DNA of 17,924 bases from Planctomycetota bacterium (GTDB lineage: Bacteria; Planctomycetota; Phycisphaerae; Sedimentisphaerales; Anaerobacaceae), in assembly GCA_026386835.1 (NCBI GenBank), contig JAPLMV010000061.1, forward strand, positions 1 to 17,924. The letters are read 5' to 3'. The position numbers and the translations under genes were made by a program. Below the pieces are notes generated by a model that worked only from the letters and a program-made list of their open reading frames with translations, did not search any database and had not been told where the DNA came from. Positions 1 to 9,100 of the stretch are shown here, piece after piece. The first letter of the stretch is position 1, and each line of letters starts with the position of its first letter.

Positions 1-819
1 CCTGACCTGATTGAGCAAATGCAAAAGCAGGCAGTGAATTTCGGCACAGAGATAAAGGGCAGCAGCGAGGTTACAGCCCTGAAAAAACTTTCCGAAGGCA
101 ATATCGAAGTGACCTGCGATAAAACGAAATATGCCGCAAGAGCCGTTATACTTGCGCCAGGCAGCGATTACCGCAAGCTCGGCGTTCCCGGTGAGGCGGA
201 GTTTCGCAATGCCGGCGCAGGCGTCAGTTACTGCGGCACCTGTGATGCGCCATTTTTCAGGGGAAGACAGGTTGTTGCTGTCGGCGGAGGAAATAGCGCC
301 GTCGAAGAGACGCTTCACCTTACAAAATTTGCGGCTAAAGTTACAATCCTGCATCGCAGAGACGAATTTAGAGCTACAAAAGTTCTTACCGATGAATTGC
401 TGGCAAAGGCGGCCCAAGCCAATTCAAACCTGATTATAAAATACAGCACAATCGCCACCGCCATCGAGGGCAAAGGCAAAGTGCAGTCGGTCAAGCTGAA
501 AAATGTAAAAACCGGCAGCGAAGAAAATTATCCCTGTGACGGTGTGTTTATATTCGTTGGAATGGTGCCCAATACCGGCTTTCTCAAGGGTTTTGTGGAT
601 TTGACCGAGAACGGTTTTATCATAAGCGATTGCGCATATCTTCGCACAAAGGTGCCTGGCGTTTTTGCCGCCGGCGATTGCAGGGTCGGCGCTGCGATGC
701 AGCTTGCTACAGCCGTTGCTGATGGCGTTCTTTCAGCGATGATGCTCAAACAGTATTTCAGAGACCCCAACTGGTGGAATGAATCCGTCAGCGACAAACT
801 CCAGCCGCATGGTTGGTAA
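1..819 (+). CDS. trxB: Thioredoxin reductase, C-terminal part (5' end outside window)
   Basis: A FAD- and NADPH-dependent flavoprotein that reduces thioredoxin in the cytoplasm. The frame is open from base 1 (visible start PDLIEQ), so the gene begins before the window and the ATG at 19 is internal; the N-terminal FAD-binding GxGxxG is missing. The redox-active CxxC is present as CGTCD, with its cysteine codons at 232 and 241. It is followed by a second dinucleotide-binding motif (VAVGGGNSAVEE) and the HRRDEFRA segment typical of the NADPH domain. The C-terminal FAD motif GVFAAGDCR and the tail QLATAVADG are in the usual order. Family members are about 310-320 residues; 272 are visible. The stop lies 21 nt before the preferred start of the next gene, so the two are probably cotranscribed. 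Family assignment is secure; only the partner thioredoxin is unknown. Confidence 0.95.
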   Translation, partial: PDLIEQMQKQAVNFGTEIKGSSEVTALKKLSEGNIEVTCDKTKYAARAVILAPGSDYRKLGVPGEAEFRNAGAGVSYCGTCDAPFFRGRQVVAVGGGNSAVEETLHLTKFAAKVTILHRRDEFRATKVLTDELLAKAAQANSNLIIKYSTIATAIEGKGKVQSVKLKNVKTGSEENYPCDGVFIFVGMVPNTGFLKGFVDLTENGFIISDCAYLRTKVPGVFAAGDCRVGAAMQLATAVADGVLSAMMLKQYFRDPNWWNESVSDKLQPHGW

Positions 820-840
820 AAATATCAAAAGGAAATGTCG

Positions 841-1539
841 ATGGAGCATATCGGACTGGCGATGATGTGGTATGCAATCTTTGTTGTCTCTTTGACTTTC
901 CATGAGGCATCACATGCTTTTGCCGCTATGAAACTGGGTGACCCGACAGCCTACCACCGAGGCCAGGTTACTTTAGACCCATTGCCGCACATTAGAAGGG
1001 AACCGTTCGGAATGGTCATCGTGCCAATAGTTTCATTCGTGCTTGGCGGCTGGATGATTGGATGGGCAAGTACGCCGTTTGACCCATTCTGGGCGCACAC
1101 ATACCGCCGAAGGGCCGCCATGATGGCCTTGGCTGGCCCGCTGGCTAATCTTATTCTTGTATTAACAGCCGCCATAGCAGTACGTTTGGGAATGTTGTTT
1201 GGTATTTTTTATTCCCCCGAGAGCATCAGCTTCCATCAAATCACCGCAACAACATCCGCAGGATTCACAAACTCTGCTGCGATATTGATAAGCATTCTTT
1301 TTTCACTTAACCTGATACTATTGGTTTTTAATCTGATTCCAATGCCCCCGCTTGACGGCAGTAATATCATTATGCTTTTTCTAAGCGACCGGGCTGCGGA
1401 ACGATACAACAGATTTTTGGCGCAGCCGACAATCCAGATATTTGGATTGATTATTGCCTGGCAGTCCTTTGGTGCAGTATTTCACCCAATACACAGAATG
1501 GCCTTAAATATCCTCTACCCAGGGGCAGGCTACCATTAA
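841..1539 (+). CDS. Site-2 protease family (M50) membrane metalloprotease-like protein
   Basis: A small polytopic membrane protein of the M50 / S2P superfamily, which cleaves transmembrane segments of substrates within the membrane. The zinc-binding HExxH appears as HEASH at residues 21-25 in the first hydrophobic helix. The third ligand motif is NLIPMPPLDG near residues 164-173, with Asp172 in the expected place. GPLANL lies between them, also typical. There is no PDZ domain, as in the short prokaryotic members of about 210-240 residues. I chose ATG 841 over ATG 835 because AAGGAA at 829-834 sits 6-8 nt upstream of 841 but touches 835. It follows trxB closely. Its TAA shares TTAA (1536-1539) with the convergent gene's stop. 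The substrate is unknown; the fold call is firm. Confidence 0.88.
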   Translation: MEHIGLAMMWYAIFVVSLTFHEASHAFAAMKLGDPTAYHRGQVTLDPLPHIRREPFGMVIVPIVSFVLGGWMIGWASTPFDPFWAHTYRRRAAMMALAGPLANLILVLTAAIAVRLGMLFGIFYSPESISFHQITATTSAGFTNSAAILISILFSLNLILLVFNLIPMPPLDGSNIIMLFLSDRAAERYNRFLAQPTIQIFGLIIAWQSFGAVFHPIHRMALNILYPGAGYH

Positions 1540-2285
1540 GCTTTTATTTCTACGGATGCGTTTGGGTCGAAAGGATTGGTTCTCATCGCAAGTGAGAACA
1601 AATAGGGATAATCGTTTTTCAGGTGTTCCATGTGGCTTAGCCACTCGCGTACAAGCAGCTTATATGCCCTTTTGATATCGCCGGCCAGATGCTGATAGTC
1701 GGCTTCAGGCAGACTGTGAACGTTTTTTCTATGCGACAATTCTTCTGCGAGATGAAACACGGCCCACAAAAGTTCTGTGAAGGATTCATGCTCAAGTAAA
1801 TTTGCATTTTCAAGAAGCCCCAGGAGAAATTGGCGTTTGCCGACAACGAGTGTTTTTAGAGCCTCCAGGTCGCCGGCGCGATGGTCTATCTGGTAGTCTC
1901 TGTGTTCAACCACTTTTTTTATCGCCTCGAAATGTTTTGGCGACCATTCCTTATCAACAATAAGATGTCTTGATATCTTATCGGCGTTGGTGTCAAAAAC
2001 GCTGAACAGTCTAAGCAGTTCTGTTCCCGCCTCGCTGAAAAACGCCCCGATGACCATGTTTAATTTTCTAAGAAGCGAGCGTTTCTCCCTGTAGCCAAGC
2101 ATCTGCTCGATAACCAGCGTTACAAGCAGCACCTGTACGAAGACAAAGCCCATATCCTGAAATATATAAAAAATCACATCGCGGGCGTTATGGAATACCT
2201 CATAACTGAGGGTATAGAAGAAAACCGACAGCAGAATCAAAAAAACCGCCAAATAAATCCGCTGCCGCCGAGCGTTGTTTTTCAT
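1536..2285 (-). CDS. Unrecognised two-helix membrane protein
   Basis: I do not recognise this 249-residue protein. Two hydrophobic helices lie near the N-terminus (about residues 10-30 and 38-63), separated by a short charged turn. A mainly helical, charged soluble region follows with no motif I can name (LLRKLNMVIGAFFSEAG near residues 73-89). The charge pattern suggests the soluble domain is cytoplasmic. The start at 2285 has a good ribosome binding site: GAGGA lies about 7 nt upstream. It follows the permease gene on the same strand after 43 nt, so the two may be cotranscribed. Length, codon phase and a clean Shine-Dalgarno make it a real gene; its role is unknown. Confidence 0.75.
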   Translation of the reverse strand: MKNNARRQRIYLAVFLILLSVFFYTLSYEVFHNARDVIFYIFQDMGFVFVQVLLVTLVIEQMLGYREKRSLLRKLNMVIGAFFSEAGTELLRLFSVFDTNADKISRHLIVDKEWSPKHFEAIKKVVEHRDYQIDHRAGDLEALKTLVVGKRQFLLGLLENANLLEHESFTELLWAVFHLAEELSHRKNVHSLPEADYQHLAGDIKRAYKLLVREWLSHMEHLKNDYPYLFSLAMRTNPFDPNASVEIKA

Positions 2286-2328
2286 AATATGTCCTCAACC
2301 AGATATTATTTTTAGCGTCTCAATTACT

Positions 2329-4317
2329 TTAGTAAACTCTTATCGGCAATATCACCATAGGAATGCCCTGGCGATACAATTTTTTCTGCACGGCAAATAC
2401 TATATGGTTGTGGAGCAGCCGCAAAAGGAAAGAATCCTGCGGAAAAATGAGCTTGCCTCCAAAGAACACCGAGTTCGGAAATCGTTCATACGCCTTCATT
2501 GCCAATTGTGCAATCTCATCAATCGCATCAACGCCGACCTCGGAAACTCCTTCTGCATAAAAACCCTGCTTATTCATCAATTTTACGTAGCGGTCGACGT
2601 CGCTTTTTACCTGAGTCTGGAGGTGTTCGACTTCCTGTGCGCCTTTAAAATTGCCTGCGTCTATTACCCCTATTTCGACAAAAATGAAATTTTTGAAAAC
2701 GCCGCCGAACATTTTTATAACATTAAAGAGCGTATGCAATCCGGTGCCGTTAAATCCGCTGACAAGCAGAATTGCCGTTTTGGCACTGGGGTCAAAACTC
2801 GGCTGACCGGTTGTTTGTGCGGGTGTATCCAGTTGGGAAAATTCAGCTCTGTCTACAAGTTCGTTAAGCCGGTGCAGAAGTGTCATAACATTATTGTAGT
2901 GCCGTTTTATAAGCAGGGCTACTGTAACCAGCGCTCCTGTAATCAGTAATGTTATCCAGCCGCCCTCGAAGAACTTAAATATAATCATCGAAACAAGTAT
3001 AAAAATAGTGAGAACCAGACCGATTCCGTTGATAAGCAGTTTCTTGAACCAGGCTTTTACTTTAAAGCGTGAATCCCACCAGTGACGAACCATACCACTT
3101 TGCGAGAGGGCAAAGGTGATGAAGACATTGATGCTGTAAAGCACGACAAGAAATCCGACAGAGCCTTTTGTAAGGGCCATCAGTACCATCGCTGAGCCGC
3201 CCATAATGAGGATTCCGTTATGCGTTACAAGCCGGTCGCTGAGAGCTGAAAACTTTGTCGGAAACCATCTGTCCATGGACATATTGGCCAGCACCCTGGG
3301 CCCGCCGAGGAAACCGGTTTGGGCAGCTACAAAAAGAAGCGTCGCCTCTGAAATAAGTGTAACAAATACAAAAGTAATACTAAGGTTTTTTCCCCAGCTT
3401 TGCGTTGCCCTCTCAAAGAGAACGGCATTTAGTGTCTTGCCCAGCTGAGGTGTAACCTTAAAAAGTAAATAAGCTAACATCAGCCCCATAACTATAAACG
3501 CCAGTGAAAAAGCCATATAACGCATTGTGTGCCTGGCTGTTTCAACTTTTGGTTCCCGTAAAACAGGAATGCCGTTGCTTACCGCTTCAATGCCTGTATA
3601 AGTGCCTGCACCCATGCTGTATGCCCGTAAAATCAGAAATGCCACACCAAAGAAGCCGATTTCCGACACACTGCTATGAATATCTTTGCTGGTAGAAGTT
3701 ACGACTTCCTGCAGATTCGGCAAATGAGTAAATAGTGCATAAAAAATGATAAAAATGTGAGTGGCAAGAAAAATAAGGAAAATAGGCACAAGAGGAAGCA
3801 CCGATTCCTTTACGCCTCGCATATTCAAGAGTATCATCACGGCAACGACACCAAGGGCAAAGTAGAGTTTGTATACCTGCCAATGCGGCGGCAGGAGACT
3901 GCATACCGCATCCGCGCCGCTGGCGATTGAAACGGTAATTGTGAGAACATAATCGATAAGCAGTGCGCAGCCGGACAGCATACCAAGTTTAGGGGACAAT
4001 AATTTGCTTGCGACAAAATATCCGCCGCCGCCCGTGGGGAAAAGCTCGACAATCTGGGAGTAACTTGCGCTGATGACAAAAATTGTCAGCACTGTGCCGA
4101 TACCGACAAAGATGCCGAGATACGGGTGCTTACCGAGTGCAATAAAGGCCTCCTGAGGACCATAGCAGGATGAGGACAGGCCGTCGGCGCCCAAACCAAC
4201 CCAGGCAAAAAAGGCAACCAGTGAAAGTTTGTGAAAAATAGTGGCGTCCTTGGGACTGCGGGACTTCCCTATTATTATATTTTTCAGCGTTTTATTTAGA
4301 GTCGGCTTTGGTTCCAT
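2329..4317 (-). CDS. APC-superfamily permease, KimA/YdaO-like, with C-terminal cytosolic domain
   Basis: A 662-residue secondary transporter. The N-terminal two-thirds hold about twelve hydrophobic helices. Signature pieces are LGADGLSSSCYGPQEAF in helix 1, then SYSQIVELFPTGGGGYFVAS and GCALLIDYVLTITVSIASGADAV, which match the pattern of KimA (YdaO) potassium importers and related APC permeases. The last 170 residues or so are soluble and end in GIPMVILPIRVY; KimA-type proteins carry a regulatory USP-like domain here, which in KimA binds cyclic di-AMP. Whether this protein moves potassium or an amino acid cannot be decided from sequence alone. It starts 44 nt after hisF on the same strand. 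No Shine-Dalgarno is visible before ATG 4317, so the start is less certain than the family. Confidence 0.85.
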   Translation of the reverse strand: MEPKPTLNKTLKNIIIGKSRSPKDATIFHKLSLVAFFAWVGLGADGLSSSCYGPQEAFIALGKHPYLGIFVGIGTVLTIFVISASYSQIVELFPTGGGGYFVASKLLSPKLGMLSGCALLIDYVLTITVSIASGADAVCSLLPPHWQVYKLYFALGVVAVMILLNMRGVKESVLPLVPIFLIFLATHIFIIFYALFTHLPNLQEVVTSTSKDIHSSVSEIGFFGVAFLILRAYSMGAGTYTGIEAVSNGIPVLREPKVETARHTMRYMAFSLAFIVMGLMLAYLLFKVTPQLGKTLNAVLFERATQSWGKNLSITFVFVTLISEATLLFVAAQTGFLGGPRVLANMSMDRWFPTKFSALSDRLVTHNGILIMGGSAMVLMALTKGSVGFLVVLYSINVFITFALSQSGMVRHWWDSRFKVKAWFKKLLINGIGLVLTIFILVSMIIFKFFEGGWITLLITGALVTVALLIKRHYNNVMTLLHRLNELVDRAEFSQLDTPAQTTGQPSFDPSAKTAILLVSGFNGTGLHTLFNVIKMFGGVFKNFIFVEIGVIDAGNFKGAQEVEHLQTQVKSDVDRYVKLMNKQGFYAEGVSEVGVDAIDEIAQLAMKAYERFPNSVFFGGKLIFPQDSFLLRLLHNHIVFAVQKKLYRQGIPMVILPIRVY

Positions 4318-4361
4318 AGAAAATAAAACAGTCTTACTTCAACAGTTTTTAGTTTCTTTGA

Positions 4362-5126
4362 CTACAGGTTCACCGCTATTCCTCGTCCGCGTAAGTATTC
4401 CTTTATCTGCCTTATGCCGTAGTTCCCGAAATGTGTGATTGACGCCATCAGCACGGCATCTGCCCGACCGTCAACGATTGCATCGTAGAGGTGTTCGAGT
4501 TTCCCCGCTCCGCCGGATGCAATAACAGGGATATTCACCGCATCGCTGACCGCTTTATTTAACAGGTTATCGTAACCCGCCTTTGTCCCGTCGGCGTCCA
4601 TACTTGTCAGTAGTATTTCGCCTGCGCCTAACTTTTCCCCCTTAATCGCCCATTCCACAACATCCAGTTCTGTCGGCTCAGAGCCCGCCTTTATGCACAC
4701 CTGCCATTTGCCAGGCCGCGTTTTTGAGCGTCTTGCGTCTATCGCCAGCACCACGCACTGATTGCCGAACCGCTGCGCCGCCTCGGTAATAATCTGTGGC
4801 GTTTTCACTGCTGCTGTATTTACCGAGACCTTGTCTGCGCCGCTTCGCAGAAGTTCGTCGATTTGTTTGGCGTTTTGTATCCCGCCACCGACCGTAAAGG
4901 GAATAAACACCTTTTCCGCAACCTTTTCAACAAGTTCAACAATTGTTTTGCGCGAGCGGATAGTGGCTGTTATATCGAGGAACACCAGTTCATCAGCACC
5001 TTCCTCGCTGTATCTTGCGCCAAGCTCCACGGGGTCACCGGCATCACGAAGATTGAGGAAATTGACTCCCTTGACAACCCTGTTGTCCTTGACATCCAAG
5101 CAGGGGATTATTCTTTTGGTCAGCAT
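4362..5126 (-). CDS. hisF: Imidazole glycerol phosphate synthase, cyclase subunit HisF
   Basis: The cyclase half of IGP synthase. It uses ammonia channelled from HisH to convert PRFAR into imidazole glycerol phosphate and AICAR, linking histidine and purine synthesis in the cytoplasm. At 254 residues it is full length for a (beta/alpha)8 barrel. The two catalytic aspartates are in place: Asp11 in RIIPCLDV and Asp130 in LAIDARR. FTVGGGIQ, DKVSVNTAAV, MDADGTKAGYD and IASGGAG are the standard phosphate-binding and barrel motifs. The start overlaps the end of hisH by 7 nt, indicating translational coupling; GGAA lies about 7 nt upstream of ATG. No other his genes are next to the pair. The motifs favour true histidine-pathway HisF over the HisF2 used in sugar amination. 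Confidence 0.97.
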   Translation of the reverse strand: MLTKRIIPCLDVKDNRVVKGVNFLNLRDAGDPVELGARYSEEGADELVFLDITATIRSRKTIVELVEKVAEKVFIPFTVGGGIQNAKQIDELLRSGADKVSVNTAAVKTPQIITEAAQRFGNQCVVLAIDARRSKTRPGKWQVCIKAGSEPTELDVVEWAIKGEKLGAGEILLTSMDADGTKAGYDNLLNKAVSDAVNIPVIASGGAGKLEHLYDAIVDGRADAVLMASITHFGNYGIRQIKEYLRGRGIAVNL

Positions 5127-5740
5127 AAGCCGTTTCCGTTTTTATTACAAATTTTTGCAAAATTTCTGAGCACCTGCAAGCCGCTTTCGCCGCTTTTTTC
5201 AGGGTGAAATTGCGTCCCGTAAACATTTGCCTTCTGTACCGATGCCGCCAGTTCAAAACCATAATCGGTATAAGCCACTTTTGCTTGTTTGTCTGCAACC
5301 TGGGCATAGAAGGAGTGTGCAAAATAAAAATGTCTTTCTTTTCCAAGCCCTTCAAACAAATCCATATCACTTTGCGGCTTTACCAGATTCCAGCCCATGT
5401 GCGGCACCACCTGCGTTACCGGGATACCAACAACCTTCCCATGCACCAGACCTAATCCTTTGTACACCCCGTATTCATAGCTTTCGTCGAAGAGCATCTG
5501 ATAGCCGACACAAATACCAAGCAGTGGCTTACCCGCCGAAGCGGCATCCTTTATCACCGCTGCCAAATCCCCTAATGCGCTTATGGCATACCCAAATGCC
5601 GCAACGCCGGGAAGTACCAGCCCTGCCGCATTCTCTATCGTTTTTAGCTCACAGCTAAGCTGTACCTGGCTGCCTATATGCCGGAAAGCATTACACACGT
5701 TCCTGACATTGCCGACGTTATAATCAATTACAACTATCAT
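5120..5740 (-). CDS. hisH: Imidazole glycerol phosphate synthase, glutamine amidotransferase subunit HisH
   Basis: The class I glutaminase half of IGP synthase, which releases ammonia from glutamine for HisF. All three catalytic residues are present in the 206-residue protein: Cys77 in GICVGYQ, His179 and Glu181 in GTQFHPEKS. The oxyanion segment normally written PGVG reads PGVA here (residues 44-47), an unusual change next to the active site. No Shine-Dalgarno is seen before ATG 5740. Instead a promoter ends 7 nt upstream, so the mRNA may be leaderless. It is the first gene of a - strand run with hisF and possibly the permease. Identity is secure. Confidence 0.96.
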   Translation of the reverse strand: MIVVIDYNVGNVRNVCNAFRHIGSQVQLSCELKTIENAAGLVLPGVAAFGYAISALGDLAAVIKDAASAGKPLLGICVGYQMLFDESYEYGVYKGLGLVHGKVVGIPVTQVVPHMGWNLVKPQSDMDLFEGLGKERHFYFAHSFYAQVADKQAKVAYTDYGFELAASVQKANVYGTQFHPEKSGESGLQVLRNFAKICNKNGNGLC

Positions 5741-5747
5741 AGCTTAT

Positions 5748-5776
5748 ATTAAACCGTAAAAAAGCGATTTCGTCAA
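5748..5776 (-). promoter_or_regulatory. hisH: Predicted sigma70-type promoter of hisH, leaderless geometry
   Basis: On the - strand, TTGACG (5776-5771) and TTTAAT (5753-5748) are separated by exactly 17 nt. Only 7 nt separate the -10 box from the ATG at 5740, so the expected transcription start falls on or beside the A of the start codon. No Shine-Dalgarno sequence is present. This is predicted from sequence pattern only. Confidence 0.55.
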
Positions 5777-5852
5777 ATAGGAATAGGAAGTTTAAAAGTT
5801 AAAGTGTAAAACTCAAAACTGCAGTATAAAAACGGCTTGTGAGGCATACGTA

Positions 5853-5918
5853 AGTCCTTATTTGGTAAGATAGGCAAGATTTTGGCGTTAAATTGAGGTT
5901 AGTCCTTATGGGATAAGG
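5853..5918. repeat. Paired AGTCCTTAT repeat, each copy a hairpin
   Basis: AGTCCTTAT occurs at 5853-5861 and 5901-5909, 48 bp apart in the same orientation. Each copy starts a small inverted repeat: CTTA/TAAG around TTTGG at 5857-5869, and the better CCTTAT/ATAAGG around GGG at 5904-5918. They lie 100-180 nt upstream of hisH, ahead of its predicted promoter. Function is unknown; protein binding or an RNA structure would both fit. Confidence 0.5.
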
Positions 5919-6087
5919 TGTTAAAGCAAATTTTATGGTTTGCAAAAAATGACAAAAACTGACACGAATTGAGCATTTTTTGACAAAAATCGTTCCCTTT
6001 TTAACCGTTTTTTACACTTTTTTACAAAAAAAATCAGTTTTTTTGCACCCCTGTTAAAAAAAGCCCACCTGTGTTAAACGTGTTAAA
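5918..6087. repeat. Three copies of GTGTTAAA
   Basis: GTGTTAAA occurs at 5918-5925, 6071-6078 and 6080-6087. The last two are in tandem with a 9-bp period, close to one helical turn. In an AT-rich spacer this may be chance; the tandem pair is the more notable part. Confidence 0.35.
6025..6045. terminator. A/T hairpin, possible weak terminator
   Basis: An inverted repeat of C plus seven A against seven T plus G flanks a short loop at 6034-6037. Read on the - strand it lies about 90 nt after the pump gene's stop and is followed by more T-rich sequence. The stem has almost no GC, so it is a weak candidate for ending the efflux transcript; it could act in either direction. Confidence 0.25.
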
Positions 6088-6134
6088 ATGAGTAAGATGG
6101 GGAAAAATATTTTTAGCCTCTGCTTTCAACATAA

Positions 6135-9100
6135 TTAATTCTCCTTCATAATTTCATATGCAAGTTCTTCTGTTTCTTGATCCGATTTACGACGTTCAAA
6201 CCAACTGTAAATAGTCGGCAGTACCAGTAAGGTGGCCAACGTGGAAGTAATAAGGCCGCCGACAACTATAATGGCCAACGGTTTTTGCACTTCTGAACCG
6301 GGCCCCGTTGCCAAGATCATAGGTACCAGACTAAAAATCGTTATGGATGCCGTCATCAGGATGGGACGCAGCCGATATTTGCATGCGGTAAGCACTGCTT
6401 CTTCTACATTCATACCGGAGGCACGCATTTGCAGAATGCAGGAAACCAGCACGATGCCATTCAGTACGGCTACTCCAAAGAGCACTATAAAGCCGACCGA
6501 CGCAGGCACCGACAGATATAATCCGGTCAGGTGCAGCGCAAATATTCCGCCCACCATCGCAAATGGAAGCGTAACTATGACCAGTGCAGCAAGTCCGAGT
6601 GAATTGAATGTTATAAATAAAAGCAGCAGAATGACTGCAATTATAAGCGGGGTAATTATGGCCAGCCGCCTCATAGCCTGTTTTTGATTTTCAAACTGGC
6701 CGCCCCATTCGACATAGTATCCGCTCGGAAGTATTACCTTTTCTTTAATTAGCCTCTGTGCATCGGCAACGAATGAGCCTATATCTCTGCCTTGAATATT
6801 AAGTTCTATGGCCATTCGCCGCTGGGCATTATCACGGCTGATCTGGACAGGACCTTCTTCAACGGTTACTTCAGCCAATTGACTCAGCGGAATACTGTAA
6901 CCCTGCTTCGAATCTATCATAATTTCAGATAGTGATTGTGCTGAATTCCGCGATTCACTCGGCAACCGCAGCACCAGGTCAAATATCCTGCTGTCCTGAT
7001 AAATTTTTGAAGCCGGTTTGCCGCCCAGTGCTATTTCGATAACATTGAGTACATCACTTACATTCATGCCATAACGGGCGATTTTGTTCCTATTCACTTT
7101 GATGGATACATAAGGTTGTCCTGCAATAACCTCTGTGACAATGTCTGTGTTTCCTTTGACACTTGCCAGAACGACAGCAATCTCTCCAGCTTTTTGCTTT
7201 AATATTTCAGAATCGTCGCCAAACAATTTGACAATTACCTGTGCTCGTGTACCGGCGACCAGTTCATCTATTCGGCATTGTATCGGCTGGCTGAAACCGT
7301 AACTGATTCCTGGAATATCCTCAACCTTAGCTCTCATTTTCTCGAACAGTTCTTCACGGTTTTTTGCATTTTTCCACTCGGATCGAGGTTTGAGTGAACC
7401 AACAAAACCAGTCTTTTCAACGCCGCGTGCCTCAATTGCAATACCCGTTTGTCCAGTCTTGCCGATAACAGTCTCAAGTTCTTCAAACTCCATCAACCGT
7501 TTCTGCACCATTTGCGCAATCATTGCCGAACGTTCAAGGGAAGTACCCGGCGGAAGTTGAATATCCATATCAAAAGCTCCCTCGTCCATCACGGGTATAA
7601 ATTCTCTTCCGAGCAACGGCACGCTTGCGACGGCAACAATAATAAGAACAGCGGAAATAGAGACGACGATGGCTCGTCTGCCCATCGCCCAGCTCAGCAT
7701 AGGTAAATATATGCTCTTAGCCCATTTCATTATTGGGCTTTCTTTTTCATCGCCGATCTTGAGAAAAAATGAGCACAGAACAGGTATGATAAAAATTGAA
7801 AGAAACATTGATGCGAATAAGGCTATTGCCACCGTATAAGCAAGAGGCGCAAACATTTTGCCTTCCATACCCCGCAGCATGATAATTGGTATAAATGTTA
7901 GCGCAATGATGAACTCGCCGAAAATACTGGGTTTACGAACTTCGAGGACGGCCTTGAATACGGTCGCAAGCTTATGGTCTTTGTTTTTTAAATTGCCCAA
8001 ATGCCGCTGAACGTTCTCAACCTGGATTATGGTCGCATCGATTATCATTCCGATTGAAATGGCCAAACCTCCCAATGACATCAAATTTGCATTGAGCCCC
8101 ATATACTTCATTACGATAAATGTGAGCAGCATAGACAACGGCAGCGCAAGAATTACTATCAAGGCGGCACGCAAACTGCGAAGCAGCAGAAACAGCACGA
8201 TTACAACTAAAACAGCACCCTCGGCCAGAGTTTTAGACACTGTACGTATGCTTTTATCGACTATTTCAGAACGATCGTAGTACGGTTTAAGCTTGATCCT
8301 ATTGGGCAGCACGGTTGAGGCATTTATTTCCTCAACTTTGTCCTTAACGCGTTTGACTACTTCACGGCTGTTTTCGCCCTTGAGCATCAATACCACACCG
8401 CCGACAGTCTCGCCCTTACCGTCTTTGATCGCCAAACCTTGCCTGATTGCATGGCCGGCACTAACATCTGCTACATCCTTAACGAATACCGGCACGCCAT
8501 CATGGGATTTAAGTACAATATTGCCAATATCTGCTTCATCGCGGATGAGGCCGATGCCACGAATTACATACTGCTCTGCAGGGGTTTCAATTATGTTTCC
8601 GCCTACGTTCTGGTTATTCTGTGCGATTGCCTCAAATACATCCTGCACCGAAATCTTATAGGTCAGCAGCTTATCGGGACGTAAGAGTATCTGGAACTGT
8701 TTTAAATACCCGCCGAACGAATTGATCTCATTAACCCCTGTCAATCCTTTGAGAATTGGCGCTATCACCCAATCCTGAAGCGTCCGAAGCTCGGTGAGGT
8801 ATGTAACCTTTTCATTAGGGTCTGATGGCTCTTTTCCCTCAAGTGTATATTGATATATCTCACCCATTGCCGTAGTGATCGGCCCCATTCCGGTTTCGAC
8901 ACCGGCGGGCAGGTTTTCTTTTGCGGATGTCAGCCGTTCAAAAACAAGCTGGCGTGCAAAATAAATATCCACATCATCCTTGAACACAAGTGTAACTACG
9001 GACAAGCCGTATTTTGTTATTGAACGCATTGTCTCAAGCCCTGGTATTCCGCGCATGGACATTTCGACCGGGTATGTAACGAATTTTTCAATTTCCAAAG

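Larger units (their letters stand above)
5741..6134. other. AT-rich intergenic spacer between the efflux operon and hisH
   Basis: No convincing gene is present in these 394 nt. The stretch lies between two - strand transcription units, so it should hold the end of the efflux mRNA and the hisH promoter. It contains poly-A/T tracts, the AT palindrome AAAAATATTTTT near 6104-6115, the repeats listed separately, and closely spaced TTTTTTACA units near 6013-6025. I see no strong GC-stem terminator for the pump gene. A small RNA is possible but not supported. Confidence 0.7.

Noticed and set aside
2275..2949. A 224-codon open frame on the + strand antisense to the permease 3' end
   Set aside because: It lies almost wholly on the opposite strand of a well-supported transporter gene, its translation has no recognisable domain, and it has no ribosome binding site of its own.
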